Positions 23,201-31,268 of a stretch of 64,000 nucleotides of DNA are shown here, piece after piece. The stretch's first letter is position 1. The number at the start of each line of letters is the position of its first letter. The notes under the pieces were generated by a model. That model was not told where the DNA came from. It worked only from the letters and a program-made list of their open reading frames with translations, and ran no database searches. The stretch comes from Microbispora corallina (lineage in GTDB: Bacteria > Actinomycetota > Actinomycetes > Streptosporangiales > Streptosporangiaceae), in assembly GCF_016863035.1 (NCBI RefSeq), contig NZ_BOOC01000011.1, positions 1-64,000 on the forward strand. The letters run 5' to 3'. The translations under genes were made by a program, and so were the position numbers.

Positions 23201-23218
23201 CCGCCTTCGGCGGGGGTC
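23199..23218 (+). terminator. hairpin after the DUF2470 gene
   Basis: CCGCC-TTC-GGCGG, extended by GACC/GGTC with a small bulge, overlaps the stop codon. It could end transcription or separate this gene from the EF-Tu-like gene 83 bases on. Confidence 0.4.
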
Positions 23219-23283
23219 GGAACCTGAATAAAGGAGACAATAGAGGAGAATGCGGACATCGCCTCTGAAAGGTCGTGGTCGCG

Positions 23284-23601
23284 ATGACCGTCAGGGCCAA
23301 AGCGCTCATCACCCTCTATCCGCCGGACGAGGGCGGCCTCGCCCACGAGCTGCCCTTCCGCACGCAGTCCCTCGTGATCTGCGCGCACACGGCGCGGGAG
23401 GGCAGGGAGCTCGACCGGCCGTTCCAGGCGGCCATCACGGCGGACGACGAGGAGCCCCTGGTCCCCGGTGAGCGGCTGCACGTGGTCACCATCGCGACCA
23501 ACGACGACGACGCGGTCGACTACCTGCGGCCCGGCCTGCGCTTCCGCCTGTGGTGCGGCCACGACGTCGGGAGCGGCATCGTCTCCCGCCGCGTGATCTG
23601 A
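23284..23601 (+). CDS. EF-Tu C-terminal-barrel-like small protein
   Basis: This 105-residue protein resembles the third (C-terminal) beta-barrel domain of elongation factor Tu standing alone: RAKALITLYPPDEGG at the start, PGERLHVVTIATNDD in the middle, and LRPGLRFRLWCGHDVGSGIVSRRV at the end, comparable to the EF-Tu ending GLRFAIREGGRTVGAGVV. It has no GTPase domain. ATG 23284 is preferred to GTG 23275, which is too close to the AAAGG site. Strong purine-rich sequences at 23231-23248 precede an out-of-frame ATG (23250) and may mark a leader. Function unknown; the company of an S4 paralogue is suggestive. Confidence 0.6.
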   Translation: MTVRAKALITLYPPDEGGLAHELPFRTQSLVICAHTAREGRELDRPFQAAITADDEEPLVPGERLHVVTIATNDDDAVDYLRPGLRFRLWCGHDVGSGIVSRRVI

Positions 23602-23635
23602 CGCCCCCGCCCCGGGCGCGAACCGCCCCGGCGAT

Positions 23636-23668
23636 CGTGTCGTCCAACCTCGTGTCCACGACACGAGG
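23636..23668 (+). promoter_or_regulatory. alternative hairpins over the esterase ribosome binding site
   Basis: CCTCGTGT (23648-23655) pairs perfectly with ACACGAGG (23661-23668), and CGTGTCGT (23636-23643) pairs perfectly with ACGACACG (23658-23665). The right-hand arms overlap, so only one hairpin can form at a time, and the first covers the GAGGAGG ribosome binding site (23665-23671). It could equally be a repressor palindrome. Confidence 0.5.
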
Positions 23669-23677
23669 AGGCACCGG

Positions 23678-24583
23678 ATGGTCACCAGGCGGGGAGCGCT
23701 GGCCGGAGGGCTGGGCGCGCTCGGGGCGCTCGCCCTGACGGGCGGCGCGGGCGCGGCGCTGGTCGAGGCGGAGGTGCTGCCGGGGAAGGTCTGGCTCGAC
23801 CGCACCCTGGGCCGCTGCGGGAGGCTCCCGTCCGCGCCGCCGGCCCCCGGCGTCCTGCGGACCCGCACGTTCGCCTCCCGCCGGCGCGGGACGGACGTCA
23901 CCGTCGTGACCGTGCTGCCCGCGGGGGTCCCGTCGGTGCGGGGCCTGGGCGTCGCCGTGGCGCTGCACGGTTACGGCGCCACCGCCTCGTCGGTGGTGGG
24001 TTCCCTCGCGCTCGACCACTACCTGACCGAGGCCGTGGCCCGCGGCGGCGTCCCGCCGTACGCGCTGGTCGCGGTGGACGGCGGCGCCGCCGGGTACTGG
24101 CACCGCCGGGCGAACGGGGACGACCCGCTCGCGATGATCCGCGCCGAGATCCTGCCGTGGCTGCGCGGGCAGGGCGCGCTCACCGGCCGCGTCGGCGTCA
24201 TCGGCTGGTCCATGGGCGGGTACGGCGCCCTGCTGCTGGCCCAGACGCTCGCGGGCGGCGGCGGGCCGCGGGCGGCCGCCGTCGTGGCGTCCTCACCGGC
24301 CCTGTTCTCCGGGTACGCCGACGCCCGCGCGGCCAACCGGCTGGCGTTCGACGACGCCGCCGACTTCGCCCGCAACGACGTGTTCGCCCGGCTGGACGCG
24401 CTCGGCGGCGTGCCCGTGCGGGTCGACTGCGGGGCAAGCGACCCGTTCGCCCCGATGGCGCGCCGCCTGCTGGAACGCCTCCGGCCCGAGGGCGGCATGG
24501 GCGAGGGCTGCCACGACTACGCGTTCTGGCGCGGCCGCCTCCCCGCCCAGCTCGCCTTCCTCGGCCGGCACCTCGCCGCCTGA
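23678..24583 (+). CDS. exported alpha/beta-hydrolase esterase
   Basis: A 301-residue hydrolase with an N-terminal Tat-like signal or anchor (TRRGALAGGLGALGALALTGGAGAAL, about 3-28). The nucleophile elbow GWSMGGYGALL contains the catalytic serine (about 181), an acid is likely in CGASDPFAP, and the histidine in GCHDYAFW near the end. The HGYGATASS oxyanion loop lies upstream. The layout resembles esterase D/mycolyltransferase-like and PHB-depolymerase-like enzymes. GAGGAGG precedes the ATG but is covered by a possible hairpin. The substrate is not evident. Confidence 0.87.
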   Translation: MVTRRGALAGGLGALGALALTGGAGAALVEAEVLPGKVWLDRTLGRCGRLPSAPPAPGVLRTRTFASRRRGTDVTVVTVLPAGVPSVRGLGVAVALHGYGATASSVVGSLALDHYLTEAVARGGVPPYALVAVDGGAAGYWHRRANGDDPLAMIRAEILPWLRGQGALTGRVGVIGWSMGGYGALLLAQTLAGGGGPRAAAVVASSPALFSGYADARAANRLAFDDAADFARNDVFARLDALGGVPVRVDCGASDPFAPMARRLLERLRPEGGMGEGCHDYAFWRGRLPAQLAFLGRHLAA

Positions 24584-24587
24584 GCCC

Positions 24588-24655
24588 GTGATCCGGTGTG
24601 GCGTGATCCGGCGCGGCGTGATCCGGCGCCGGCGGGGCGCGCGCCGGATCACGCC
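24588..24655. terminator. bidirectional terminator with tandemly repeated left arm
   Basis: GGCGTGATCCGGCGC (24615-24629) and its perfect 15-base complement (24641-24655) form a hairpin between convergent genes. The left arm is itself tandemly repeated: an identical copy lies at 24600-24614 and a degenerate one begins at 24588. The hairpin can therefore form in more than one register. Confidence 0.8.
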
Positions 24656-24660
24656 TCCGG

Positions 24661-26835
24661 TCACAGCGTCGTCAGGTGGACGTGGCCGTCCGTGCCGTTG
24701 ACGGCGGCCGATACCCGGCCGTCGGGCGCGGCGGCCGCGCCGAGCGCGCCGGTGAAGGTGTCACCGGCCCAGCTCGCCGGCTGGTACCAGCCGCCCCACT
24801 GCCCGTCCGCGAAGTCGCGCCGCCAGAGCTTGTAGTCGGCGGCCCGGGCGAACAGCGACATCCCGGCGGGGGTCGCGGTCACCGTGGGGCTGCCGCTGAT
24901 CGTGCCGTCGCCCGGCCGCCACCCGTCCCACCGGCCGCCGGACAGCGTGCGCAGGTAGAGGTGGTCGTCGTTGCCGCGGACGGCCAGCTCGACGCCGCCG
25001 TCGGGCCGCGCCGCCGCGGACGGCCGGCCGTAGACCACGCCGCCGGCGGGGGAGCCGAGGTCGGCCCAGCCCGACGTGCCGGTGCGGTAGCTCACCCGCC
25101 CGTCGGGGCCGGTGACGAACACGGTCCAGGAGTCGGGGCTCCGCCAGGCGACCGCCGGTCCGTCGGCGGCGGTCCCGCCCCAGCTGTGCCAGCGGCCCCA
25201 CTTCCCGCCCGTGTACGTCCGCTGCCACACGGCACTGTCGGTCCCCCGTACGAACAGGTCGAGCCGATTGCGGCGGGCGACGACGGCGGGCTGCCCGAGG
25301 ATCGCGTCGCCGACCGGGCCGCCCAGCCTGGTCCACTGCCGCGACCAGGCGCCGCCGGTGGAGCGCTGCTCGTAGAGGGCGCCGTCGCCGCCCCGGACGA
25401 ACGCGACGGCGTGGGTCGCGTCCTGCCAGGCGAACGCCGGGCTGGCCGTGGCGTCGCCGCCGAGGTCCGTCCCGAGGACCGACTCCGCTCCGGCCAGCGT
25501 GAGCAGGACGACGCCGTGCCGCGGCACCGTGGTCGTGTAGGAGGTCGTGAAGGTCCCGGCGTCCTGGCGCTCCCAGAGGCGGCGCACCCGGACCGGGCCG
25601 CCGAGGCCGGCGTCGGAGAAGTTCAGGGTCATGGACGCGTCGGACTCCGACGCGTTCAGCAGGGCGACCGCCCGCGTGCCGCGCGCCGACAGGCGCTTGC
25701 TCCACACCTCCAGGCCGTCGCCGGGCGACGCCACCCGGACGCCCTGGATCCCGAGCGGGTCGCGGTCGACCGCGATGACCTCGGGGTTGGACAGCATCTG
25801 CGTGGTGGCCGCGTCGAACGCGGTGACGTCGGTGCCGATGACGAGCGGGGCCGCCATGATGGCGAACATGCCGAACTGGGCGCGCCCCTCCTCGAACGTC
25901 AGGCCGTGGCCGGGCAGCAGGTAGTCGGGGTCGTTGTAGTGGCCGGGGCCGTTCGCCTCGGGATGGTAGGAGTTGACGCCGATCGTCCGCCGGAAGTACG
26001 CCCACTCGTTGCCGTCGCTGTCGAAGAAGGCGCTGTCGGTCCCGGTGCGCCACGAGTCGGCGATCGTCGCGCCGAAGCTGTAGGAGTGGACGGCCGTGCG
26101 CTCGACCGGGTAGTTCCCCCAGTCGGTGGTGACGGGGTTGCAGATGTTGAGGATCATCCGGCCCGCGACGGCCTGGCTGACCTGCCGGTACGTCGTCGCG
26201 GGGTCGAGCCCGGCGGCCACGCCGCACAGGAAGTCGACCTTCACGGCGTCGAAGCCCCACGACACGAACCGGTCGGCGTCCTGCTGGTAGTGGCCGCCGC
26301 TGGAGACGCCGCAGCTGCCCGGGATGTCCGGCCCGGCGTCGGTGTAGATGCCGGCCTTGAGGCCGAGCGCGTGCAAGTAGCCGGTGAGCTGCCGCAGGCC
26401 GTTGGTCTCCGCGTCGGCCGGCCGCGCCGGGTCGAAGCGCCACCGCTCGGGGTCGTAGCGCAGGTCGCCCCGCGCGTCGCGGCCCATGGAGTGGGACACG
26501 GGGTCGCCGCCCGACTGGTCCGCGGCGAGGTTCCACCCGCCGTCGATCCAGACGATCGTGTACCCGGCCGCGGCGAGCCCGCTGTCCACCAGGTGGCGGG
26601 CGACCCTCTTGATCGCCTGCGCGCCCAGGTACTTGTCCGGGTCGCTGGTGTACGGCAGGAACCCGCCGTAGTAGGTGTTCCAGCCCATGTACGGCACGGG
26701 GGCCAGGCCGCTGTCGTAGTAGGCGGGGGCGCCCTGGTCGGCTCCCTGGTCCGCGGCGGCCGCCGTCGTCGTGACGAGGAGTGCCGCGACGACGACGGAG
26801 AGTATCGCCGCCAGGCCGCGTGGTCGTCGGGTCAT
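24661..26835 (-). CDS. secreted GH27 alpha-galactosidase with C-terminal beta-propeller lectin domain
   Basis: The 724 residues comprise a signal peptide (1-28), a GH27 barrel (about 40-360) and beta-domain (to about 455), then a repeat domain (about 460-724). GH27 features are PVPYMGWNTYYGGF, the nucleophile Asp201 in DAVKVDFLCG, a likely acid/base Asp267 in SWRTGTDSAF and LVIGTDVTAFDA. The C-terminal part holds repeated blocks such as LDLFVRGTDSAVWQRTYTGGKWGRWHSWGG, typical of PLL-like sugar-binding beta-propellers. It should release galactose from alpha-galactosides outside the cell. It is last in the galactoside operon, 25 bases after the lactonase. GGAGG precedes the ATG. Confidence 0.93.
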   Translation of the reverse strand: MTRRPRGLAAILSVVVAALLVTTTAAAADQGADQGAPAYYDSGLAPVPYMGWNTYYGGFLPYTSDPDKYLGAQAIKRVARHLVDSGLAAAGYTIVWIDGGWNLAADQSGGDPVSHSMGRDARGDLRYDPERWRFDPARPADAETNGLRQLTGYLHALGLKAGIYTDAGPDIPGSCGVSSGGHYQQDADRFVSWGFDAVKVDFLCGVAAGLDPATTYRQVSQAVAGRMILNICNPVTTDWGNYPVERTAVHSYSFGATIADSWRTGTDSAFFDSDGNEWAYFRRTIGVNSYHPEANGPGHYNDPDYLLPGHGLTFEEGRAQFGMFAIMAAPLVIGTDVTAFDAATTQMLSNPEVIAVDRDPLGIQGVRVASPGDGLEVWSKRLSARGTRAVALLNASESDASMTLNFSDAGLGGPVRVRRLWERQDAGTFTTSYTTTVPRHGVVLLTLAGAESVLGTDLGGDATASPAFAWQDATHAVAFVRGGDGALYEQRSTGGAWSRQWTRLGGPVGDAILGQPAVVARRNRLDLFVRGTDSAVWQRTYTGGKWGRWHSWGGTAADGPAVAWRSPDSWTVFVTGPDGRVSYRTGTSGWADLGSPAGGVVYGRPSAAARPDGGVELAVRGNDDHLYLRTLSGGRWDGWRPGDGTISGSPTVTATPAGMSLFARAADYKLWRRDFADGQWGGWYQPASWAGDTFTGALGAAAAPDGRVSAAVNGTDGHVHLTTL

Positions 26836-26860
26836 GTGGGTGAACCTCCGGGGGGAAGGG

Positions 26861-27700
26861 TCAGCCGATGGCGAAGCGGCTCGCGGGCCGGCCGGGCGCG
26901 ACCCCGTCCACCGCGTACACCGCGCCCGCGCCGGGCGGCGCCGGGTCGAGGCCGTACGCGGCCGACGTGACGAGCAGACGGCCGCCGGCGAGGCAGACGC
27001 TGGTCGGCTGGGGGGTGGGCAGCGGGACGACGCGGACGAGACGGCCGTCCGGGGCGTAGCGGTGGACGGCCGACCCGCCCCACACCGCGACCCACAGGTG
27101 ACCCTCGTCGTCCACCGTCATCCCGTCCGGATCGCCGTCCGCGATCGTGGCGAAGACGGACGGCTCGCCGAGGTCGCCGGTGTCCGGGTCGACCGGGTGA
27201 CGGTCGATCCGGCCAGCGGCGCTGTCGGCGAGGTACATGGTGCGGCCGTCGGCGGTGAACGCCGGGCCGTTCGGGATCGTCAGGCCGGTCCTGACGACGG
27301 TGACGGAGAGATCGGGACCGACCCGGTACAGCGCCCCGGCCCCGCGCGCCGCGTCGTACGCCATGGACCCGGCCCAGAAGCGGCCGGCGGGGTCGCAGAC
27401 GCCGTCGTTCATGCGCGAGGTGGGGGGCAGCGGCCGCGCGATCCAGTCGAGCGCGCCGGACGCCTCGTCGAGCAGGGCGAACCCCTGCCCGGCGGCGGCC
27501 AGCCAGCGGCCGGGAGCGCCGGCCAGCGGGGCGACGGCGCCGAGCGGCGTCCCCACCGTGGCCAGGACCTCGGCCGGGCCGGGACGGTCGGCCGGGGCGG
27601 CGAGCAGCCGCCCGGCGAGGATGTCGACGAAGACGAGCCGCCCGTCGACCCACCGGGCGCCCTCGCCGAGCTCACAGGAGGTCGGGCTCCAGACGTTCAC
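26861..27700 (-). CDS. SMP-30/gluconolactonase family protein (probable galactonolactonase)
   Basis: A 279-residue six-bladed propeller of the SMP-30/regucalcin family: LGEGARWVDGRLVFVDILAGRL with the metal-binding Glu, MNDGVCDPAGRFWAGSMAY, IPNGPAFTADGRTMYLADSAAGRI and GDPDGMTVDDEGHLWVAVWGG carry the Asn and Asp metal ligands. These enzymes hydrolyse sugar lactones with a divalent metal. In this operon the obvious substrate is galactono-lactone made by the SDR galactose dehydrogenase, giving galactonate for DgoD. That assignment rests on context. It sits 15 bases downstream of the kinase gene. Confidence 0.9.
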   Translation of the reverse strand: MNVWSPTSCELGEGARWVDGRLVFVDILAGRLLAAPADRPGPAEVLATVGTPLGAVAPLAGAPGRWLAAAGQGFALLDEASGALDWIARPLPPTSRMNDGVCDPAGRFWAGSMAYDAARGAGALYRVGPDLSVTVVRTGLTIPNGPAFTADGRTMYLADSAAGRIDRHPVDPDTGDLGEPSVFATIADGDPDGMTVDDEGHLWVAVWGGSAVHRYAPDGRLVRVVPLPTPQPTSVCLAGGRLLVTSAAYGLDPAPPGAGAVYAVDGVAPGRPASRFAIG

Positions 27701-27715
27701 GTGTTCCTCACCTCG

Positions 27716-28666
27716 TCAGCGCAGGGTGGAGCCGGGCGGGGAGTCGAGCAGGGCGAGCTCGGCGCGGGTGGGCAGGCCCTCCCAGTCGCCCTCGGAGGCC
27801 ACGGCGAAGGCTCCCGTCGTCACGGCGCGGTCCAGCCGGCCGGCGAGGTCGAGGGAGTCGAGCAGTCCGGACAGGTAGCCGGCCACGAAGGCGTCGCCGG
27901 CCCCGACGACGTCCCGCACGCCGACCCGCCGCGCCGGCGCGTGCGCCGACCCCGAGCGGGTGTGCGCGTCTGCGCCGTCGGCGCCCCGCTTGACGACGAC
28001 CTCGGCCACGCCGGCGTCCAGGAGGGCCTCGACGCGGTCGCGCTCGGTGGCCGCGGAGGCGGGCGCGACCAGGTCCAGCTCGTCGTCCGAGGCGACGACC
28101 ACGTCCAGCAGCCGCGCCAGCGGGCGCAGTTCGCCGGCCGCCCGCTCCCGGTCCCACAGCCGTGAGCGGTGGTTGACGTCCAGGCAGACCCGGACGCCGG
28201 GGGTGGCGGCCGCGGCCTCGACCGCGGCCCTAACGGCCGCGGCCGGACCCGGGCCGAGCGCGGGCGTGATACCCGTGACGTGCAGGATCCTCGGCGCGGG
28301 GGTGAGCGCGGGCAGGACGTCGGCGGGCGACAGGAACGACGCCGCCGACCCGGAGCGGTGGTAGATCACCCGGGTGACGTCGCCCACCCGGCGCTCCCGG
28401 AGCATCAGCCCGGTCGGCCCCCGGTCGTCCGTCCGCACGTGGGAGACGTCGACGCCCTCGGCCCGGAGGGTGCGCACGACGAGCGCCCCCGTCTCGTCGT
28501 CTCCGACGAGCCCGGTCCACCGCACGGTGTGACCCAGCCGGGCGAGGCCGATGGCCACGGTGGACTCGGCGCCCGCGGCCGACAGGCGCAAGGCGCCGCC
28601 CAGCCGGATCGGGTCGGCCGCCCGCAGGGCGGCCATCGTCTCCCCGAAGGTCGCGACGTCGGTCAC
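27716..28666 (-). CDS. PfkB family sugar kinase (2-keto-3-deoxy-galactonate/gluconate kinase)
   Basis: A 316-residue ribokinase-family enzyme. The ATP/anion-hole signature is DVVGAGDAFVAGYLSG, containing the catalytic Asp; substrate-binding features include GGALRLSAAGAESTVAIGLARLG and TDDRGPTGLMLRER. It would phosphorylate 2-keto-3-deoxy-galactonate at C6 to KDPGal, the third enzyme of the De Ley-Doudoroff route. GTG start at 28666, 13 bases after the aldolase stop. Specificity is inferred from the neighbours DgoD and KDPGal aldolase. Confidence 0.9.
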   Translation of the reverse strand: MTDVATFGETMAALRAADPIRLGGALRLSAAGAESTVAIGLARLGHTVRWTGLVGDDETGALVVRTLRAEGVDVSHVRTDDRGPTGLMLRERRVGDVTRVIYHRSGSAASFLSPADVLPALTPAPRILHVTGITPALGPGPAAAVRAAVEAAAATPGVRVCLDVNHRSRLWDRERAAGELRPLARLLDVVVASDDELDLVAPASAATERDRVEALLDAGVAEVVVKRGADGADAHTRSGSAHAPARRVGVRDVVGAGDAFVAGYLSGLLDSLDLAGRLDRAVTTGAFAVASEGDWEGLPTRAELALLDSPPGSTLR

Positions 28667-28679
28667 GGCGTCTCCCCGG

Positions 28680-29306
28680 TCACAGCGCCTCCCGGAAGGC
28701 CGCGGCGCGGGACCTGAGCGCGTCGAGGCTCCCGCCGGCCGCCGCGTCGCCCACCAGGGGTGAGCCGACGCCGACCGCCACGGCCCCCGCCCGCAGGTAG
28801 GCCACCGCGTCCTCGGCCGACACCCCGCCCACCGGCACGAACGGCACGGCGGGGAAGGGGTCGCGCAGCGCGCGCAGGTACGGCACGCCGCCGAGGGACG
28901 CGGGGAACAGCTTGACCGCGGTCGCCCCCGCGGCGAGCGCGGCCACGACCTCGGTCGGCGTGAGGGCGCCCGCCAGGACGGGGAGGCCGAGCGCGTGCCC
29001 GGCGGCCACCGCCTCGCTCACGGCGGGCGTGACGAGGTAGGCGGCGCCCGCGTCGGCCGCGCGCCGGGCGTCGTCGGCGGTGAGGACCGTCCCGGCCCCC
29101 AGGAGGGCGGCGTCGCCCAGCTTCCGGCGGGCGCGGGCGATCACCGACAGCGCGCCGGGGGTCACCAGGGAGACCTCGACCAGGTCGACGCCCTCCTCCG
29201 CCAGCGTCGTCACGGCGCGCAGCGCCGCCTCGGGGTCGGCGCCGCGCACGATGGCCAGCAGCCGCCGCTCGGCCAGGGTCTCCAGGAACCGCTCGCCCTC
29301 AGTCAT
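28680..29306 (-). CDS. KDPG/KDPGal aldolase (Eda/DgoA family)
   Basis: A 208-residue class I aldolase with the TIM-barrel landmarks LAIVRGADPEAALRA, GVDLVEVSLVTPGAL (catalytic Glu), LLGAGTVLTADDARRA and the Schiff-base lysine in GATAVKLFPASLGG, followed by VPFVPVGGVSAEDA. It splits 2-keto-3-deoxy-6-phosphogalactonate to pyruvate and glyceraldehyde-3-phosphate. Its ATG lies inside the end of the epimerase-like gene (8-base overlap). The family does not by sequence alone separate gluconate from galactonate specificity. Confidence 0.92.
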   Translation of the reverse strand: MTEGERFLETLAERRLLAIVRGADPEAALRAVTTLAEEGVDLVEVSLVTPGALSVIARARRKLGDAALLGAGTVLTADDARRAADAGAAYLVTPAVSEAVAAGHALGLPVLAGALTPTEVVAALAAGATAVKLFPASLGGVPYLRALRDPFPAVPFVPVGGVSAEDAVAYLRAGAVAVGVGSPLVGDAAAGGSLDALRSRAAAFREAL

Positions 29307-30126
29307 CGTCCATCCGTTCCGCGGCCAGGACCAGCCGCCAGGTCAGCTCGCCGGAGGCGGGGACCGCGGCGGCGTCGCCGGGACCCGCCTCCGCGAGGTC
29401 GAACACCGCGCCGAGCATGGGCTCCACGCCCAGGCTCCGGTACGGCGCGTGGGCGGGGAACCCGCCGAGGTTGCGCCAGAGCGCGGTGGAGACCGGGACC
29501 TCCGGCGGCGCCTCCACGCGCAGGACGAGGGCGTCGGCGCCGTCGACGACCCGGACCGCCGGGCAGCGGATCACCGCGCCGACGGCCGTCCCGTCGTCCG
29601 GCCCGAGCCGGTCGAGCGGGAGATCGAGCGGCGTCGGCCACACGCCCTCCAGGAAGGGGGCGCCGTCCGGCCACGGTCGGCCGATCAGCGGCGCGGCCTC
29701 GGGGAAGACCCGAACGGCGGCGCCCGCGGGCGCCTCCAGCCTCGCCTCCGCCCCCAGGTGGAGCAGCGCGTGCGCGGCCCAGACGAAGCGGTACCCGGGG
29801 TCGGCGGACAGCCGGTAGGCCGCGACCAGCGCGCCGCCCTCCTCGCCCACCTCGCGCGTCAGCTCGAACTCGTCGCAGGTGACGACCGCCGCGGCGGGGG
29901 AGCCCGACCAGGGCCGGCTCCAGGCGTCGCCGTGGTCGGGCAGGCCGCGCACGGTGGGGACGCACTCCTCCAGGCCCCCCGCGTCCACGAAGCCGGAACC
30001 GGGGACGACGCCCGTCCGGGCGGGGTCGGGGCGGGACCACAGCCACTCGCGGCCGCCCCCGCTGAGCGAGGTCCACCGGCCGCCGCGCGCCAGGTCCATG
30101 CGGGCGGCGAGCGGGACCGGGGTCAC
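29299..30126 (-). CDS. aldose 1-epimerase-like protein
   Basis: The 275 residues fit the galactose mutarotase-like superfamily: SLSGGGREWLWSRPDP, GSGFVDAGGLEECVPTVRG, a DHGDAWSRPWSG segment with the conserved His, YRFVWAAHALLHLG, and a late WRNLGGFPAHAPYRSLGVEPMLGA containing the putative catalytic Glu. Mutarotases interconvert sugar anomers, and here would supply the beta-galactose anomer to the dehydrogenase. GTG 30126 overlaps the dgoD stop by four bases. It is divergent enough that another aldose-processing role is possible. Confidence 0.8.
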   Translation of the reverse strand: MTPVPLAARMDLARGGRWTSLSGGGREWLWSRPDPARTGVVPGSGFVDAGGLEECVPTVRGLPDHGDAWSRPWSGSPAAAVVTCDEFELTREVGEEGGALVAAYRLSADPGYRFVWAAHALLHLGAEARLEAPAGAAVRVFPEAAPLIGRPWPDGAPFLEGVWPTPLDLPLDRLGPDDGTAVGAVIRCPAVRVVDGADALVLRVEAPPEVPVSTALWRNLGGFPAHAPYRSLGVEPMLGAVFDLAEAGPGDAAAVPASGELTWRLVLAAERMDDD

Positions 30127-31268
30127 CACTCCGCCAGCCCGCCGTCGTCGTGCCGCCAGACGGGGTTGCGCCAGGCGTGCCCCGTGCGGTCCGCCCGCCG
30201 TACCGCGGCCTCGTCGACCTCCACGCCCAGCCCCGGGGCCTGCGAACGGGAGGCGTACCCGTCGACGAAGCGGAACACCTCGGGGTCGAGCACGTAGTCG
30301 AGCAGGTCGGCGCCCTCGTTGTAGTGGATGCCGATCGAGTGCTCCTGGATCAGGAAGTTCGGCGTGGCGAAGGCGACCTGGAGGCTGGCGGCGAGCGCTA
30401 TCGGGCCGAGCGGGCAGTGCGGGGCCAGCTTCGCGTCCCACACCTCGGCGAGGGCGGCGATCCTGCGGGTCTCGGAGATGCCGCACGCGTGCGACAGGTC
30501 CGGCTGCACGACCGCGACCCCGGCCTCCAGCGGCTGCCGGAAGTCCCACCGGGAGTACAGCCGCTCGCCGGTGGCGATCGGCACGCTGCTGGCCGTCACG
30601 ACGTCACGCAGCAGGTGGGGCCGGTCGGGCAGGACCGGCTCCTCGGCGAACATCGGCTGCAGCCCGGCGATGAGGGGCAGGATCCGCCGGGCGTCGGCCG
30701 CGCTGGTCCGGCCGTGGAAGTCGACGGCCACGTCGCGGGCCGGCCCGAGGACGTCCCTGGCCAGCGCCACCCGTTCGACCACCGCGCCGATGTCGGCCGC
30801 GGTCGCGAGCGCGGGCATGCGCCCGGCCGCGTTCATCTTGACCGCGGTGAAGCCGGCGTCCACCCGGGCGGCGATGCTCTCGGCCAGCTCGCCGGGGTCG
30901 TCGCCGCCGACCCACGCGTACATGCGGACCCGGTCGCGGACCGGGCCGCCGAGCAGCGCGTGCACGGGAGCGCCGTACGTCTTGCCCGCGATGTCCCACA
31001 GCGCCTGGTCGAGGCCGGCCAGGGCGCTCGACAGCACCGGCCCGCCACGGTAGAAGCCGCCGTTGGCCAGGACCTGCCAGTGGTCCTCCACGCGCAGCGG
31101 ATCCTGTCCGATCAGGTACTCCGCCATGATGCCGACGGCCGACCGCACCGCCTCGGCGCGGCCCTCCACCACCGGCTCGCCCCAGCCGATCAGCCCCTCG
31201 TCGGTCTCCACCCGGCAGAACAGCCAGCGTGGAGGCACGAGGAACGTCTCGACCTTGACGATCTTCAT
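30123..31268 (-). CDS. dgoD: D-galactonate dehydratase (enolase superfamily)
   Basis: The 381 residues match DgoD: MKIVKVETFLVPPRWLFCRVETDEGLIGWGEP at the start, Mg-binding Asp and catalytic His in VAVDFHGRTS, Glu in MFAEEPVLPD and in IATGERLYSRWDFR, and the second catalytic His in APHCPLGPIALAAS. It removes water from D-galactonate to give 2-keto-3-deoxy-galactonate. ATG 31268 overlaps the GntR stop (ATGA). The length is that of the E. coli enzyme. Related acid sugar dehydratases differ subtly, but the operon supports galactonate. Confidence 0.92.
   Translation of the reverse strand: MKIVKVETFLVPPRWLFCRVETDEGLIGWGEPVVEGRAEAVRSAVGIMAEYLIGQDPLRVEDHWQVLANGGFYRGGPVLSSALAGLDQALWDIAGKTYGAPVHALLGGPVRDRVRMYAWVGGDDPGELAESIAARVDAGFTAVKMNAAGRMPALATAADIGAVVERVALARDVLGPARDVAVDFHGRTSAADARRILPLIAGLQPMFAEEPVLPDRPHLLRDVVTASSVPIATGERLYSRWDFRQPLEAGVAVVQPDLSHACGISETRRIAALAEVWDAKLAPHCPLGPIALAASLQVAFATPNFLIQEHSIGIHYNEGADLLDYVLDPEVFRFVDGYASRSQAPGLGVEVDEAAVRRADRTGHAWRNPVWRHDDGGLAEW

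Noticed and set aside
23250-23471. A 73-codon frame with a purine-rich sequence just before its ATG
   Set aside because: The product is Arg/Pro/Gly/His-rich without family resemblance and overlaps the EF-Tu-like gene in another frame; the spacing to the purine run is too short. It is kept only as a possible leader.
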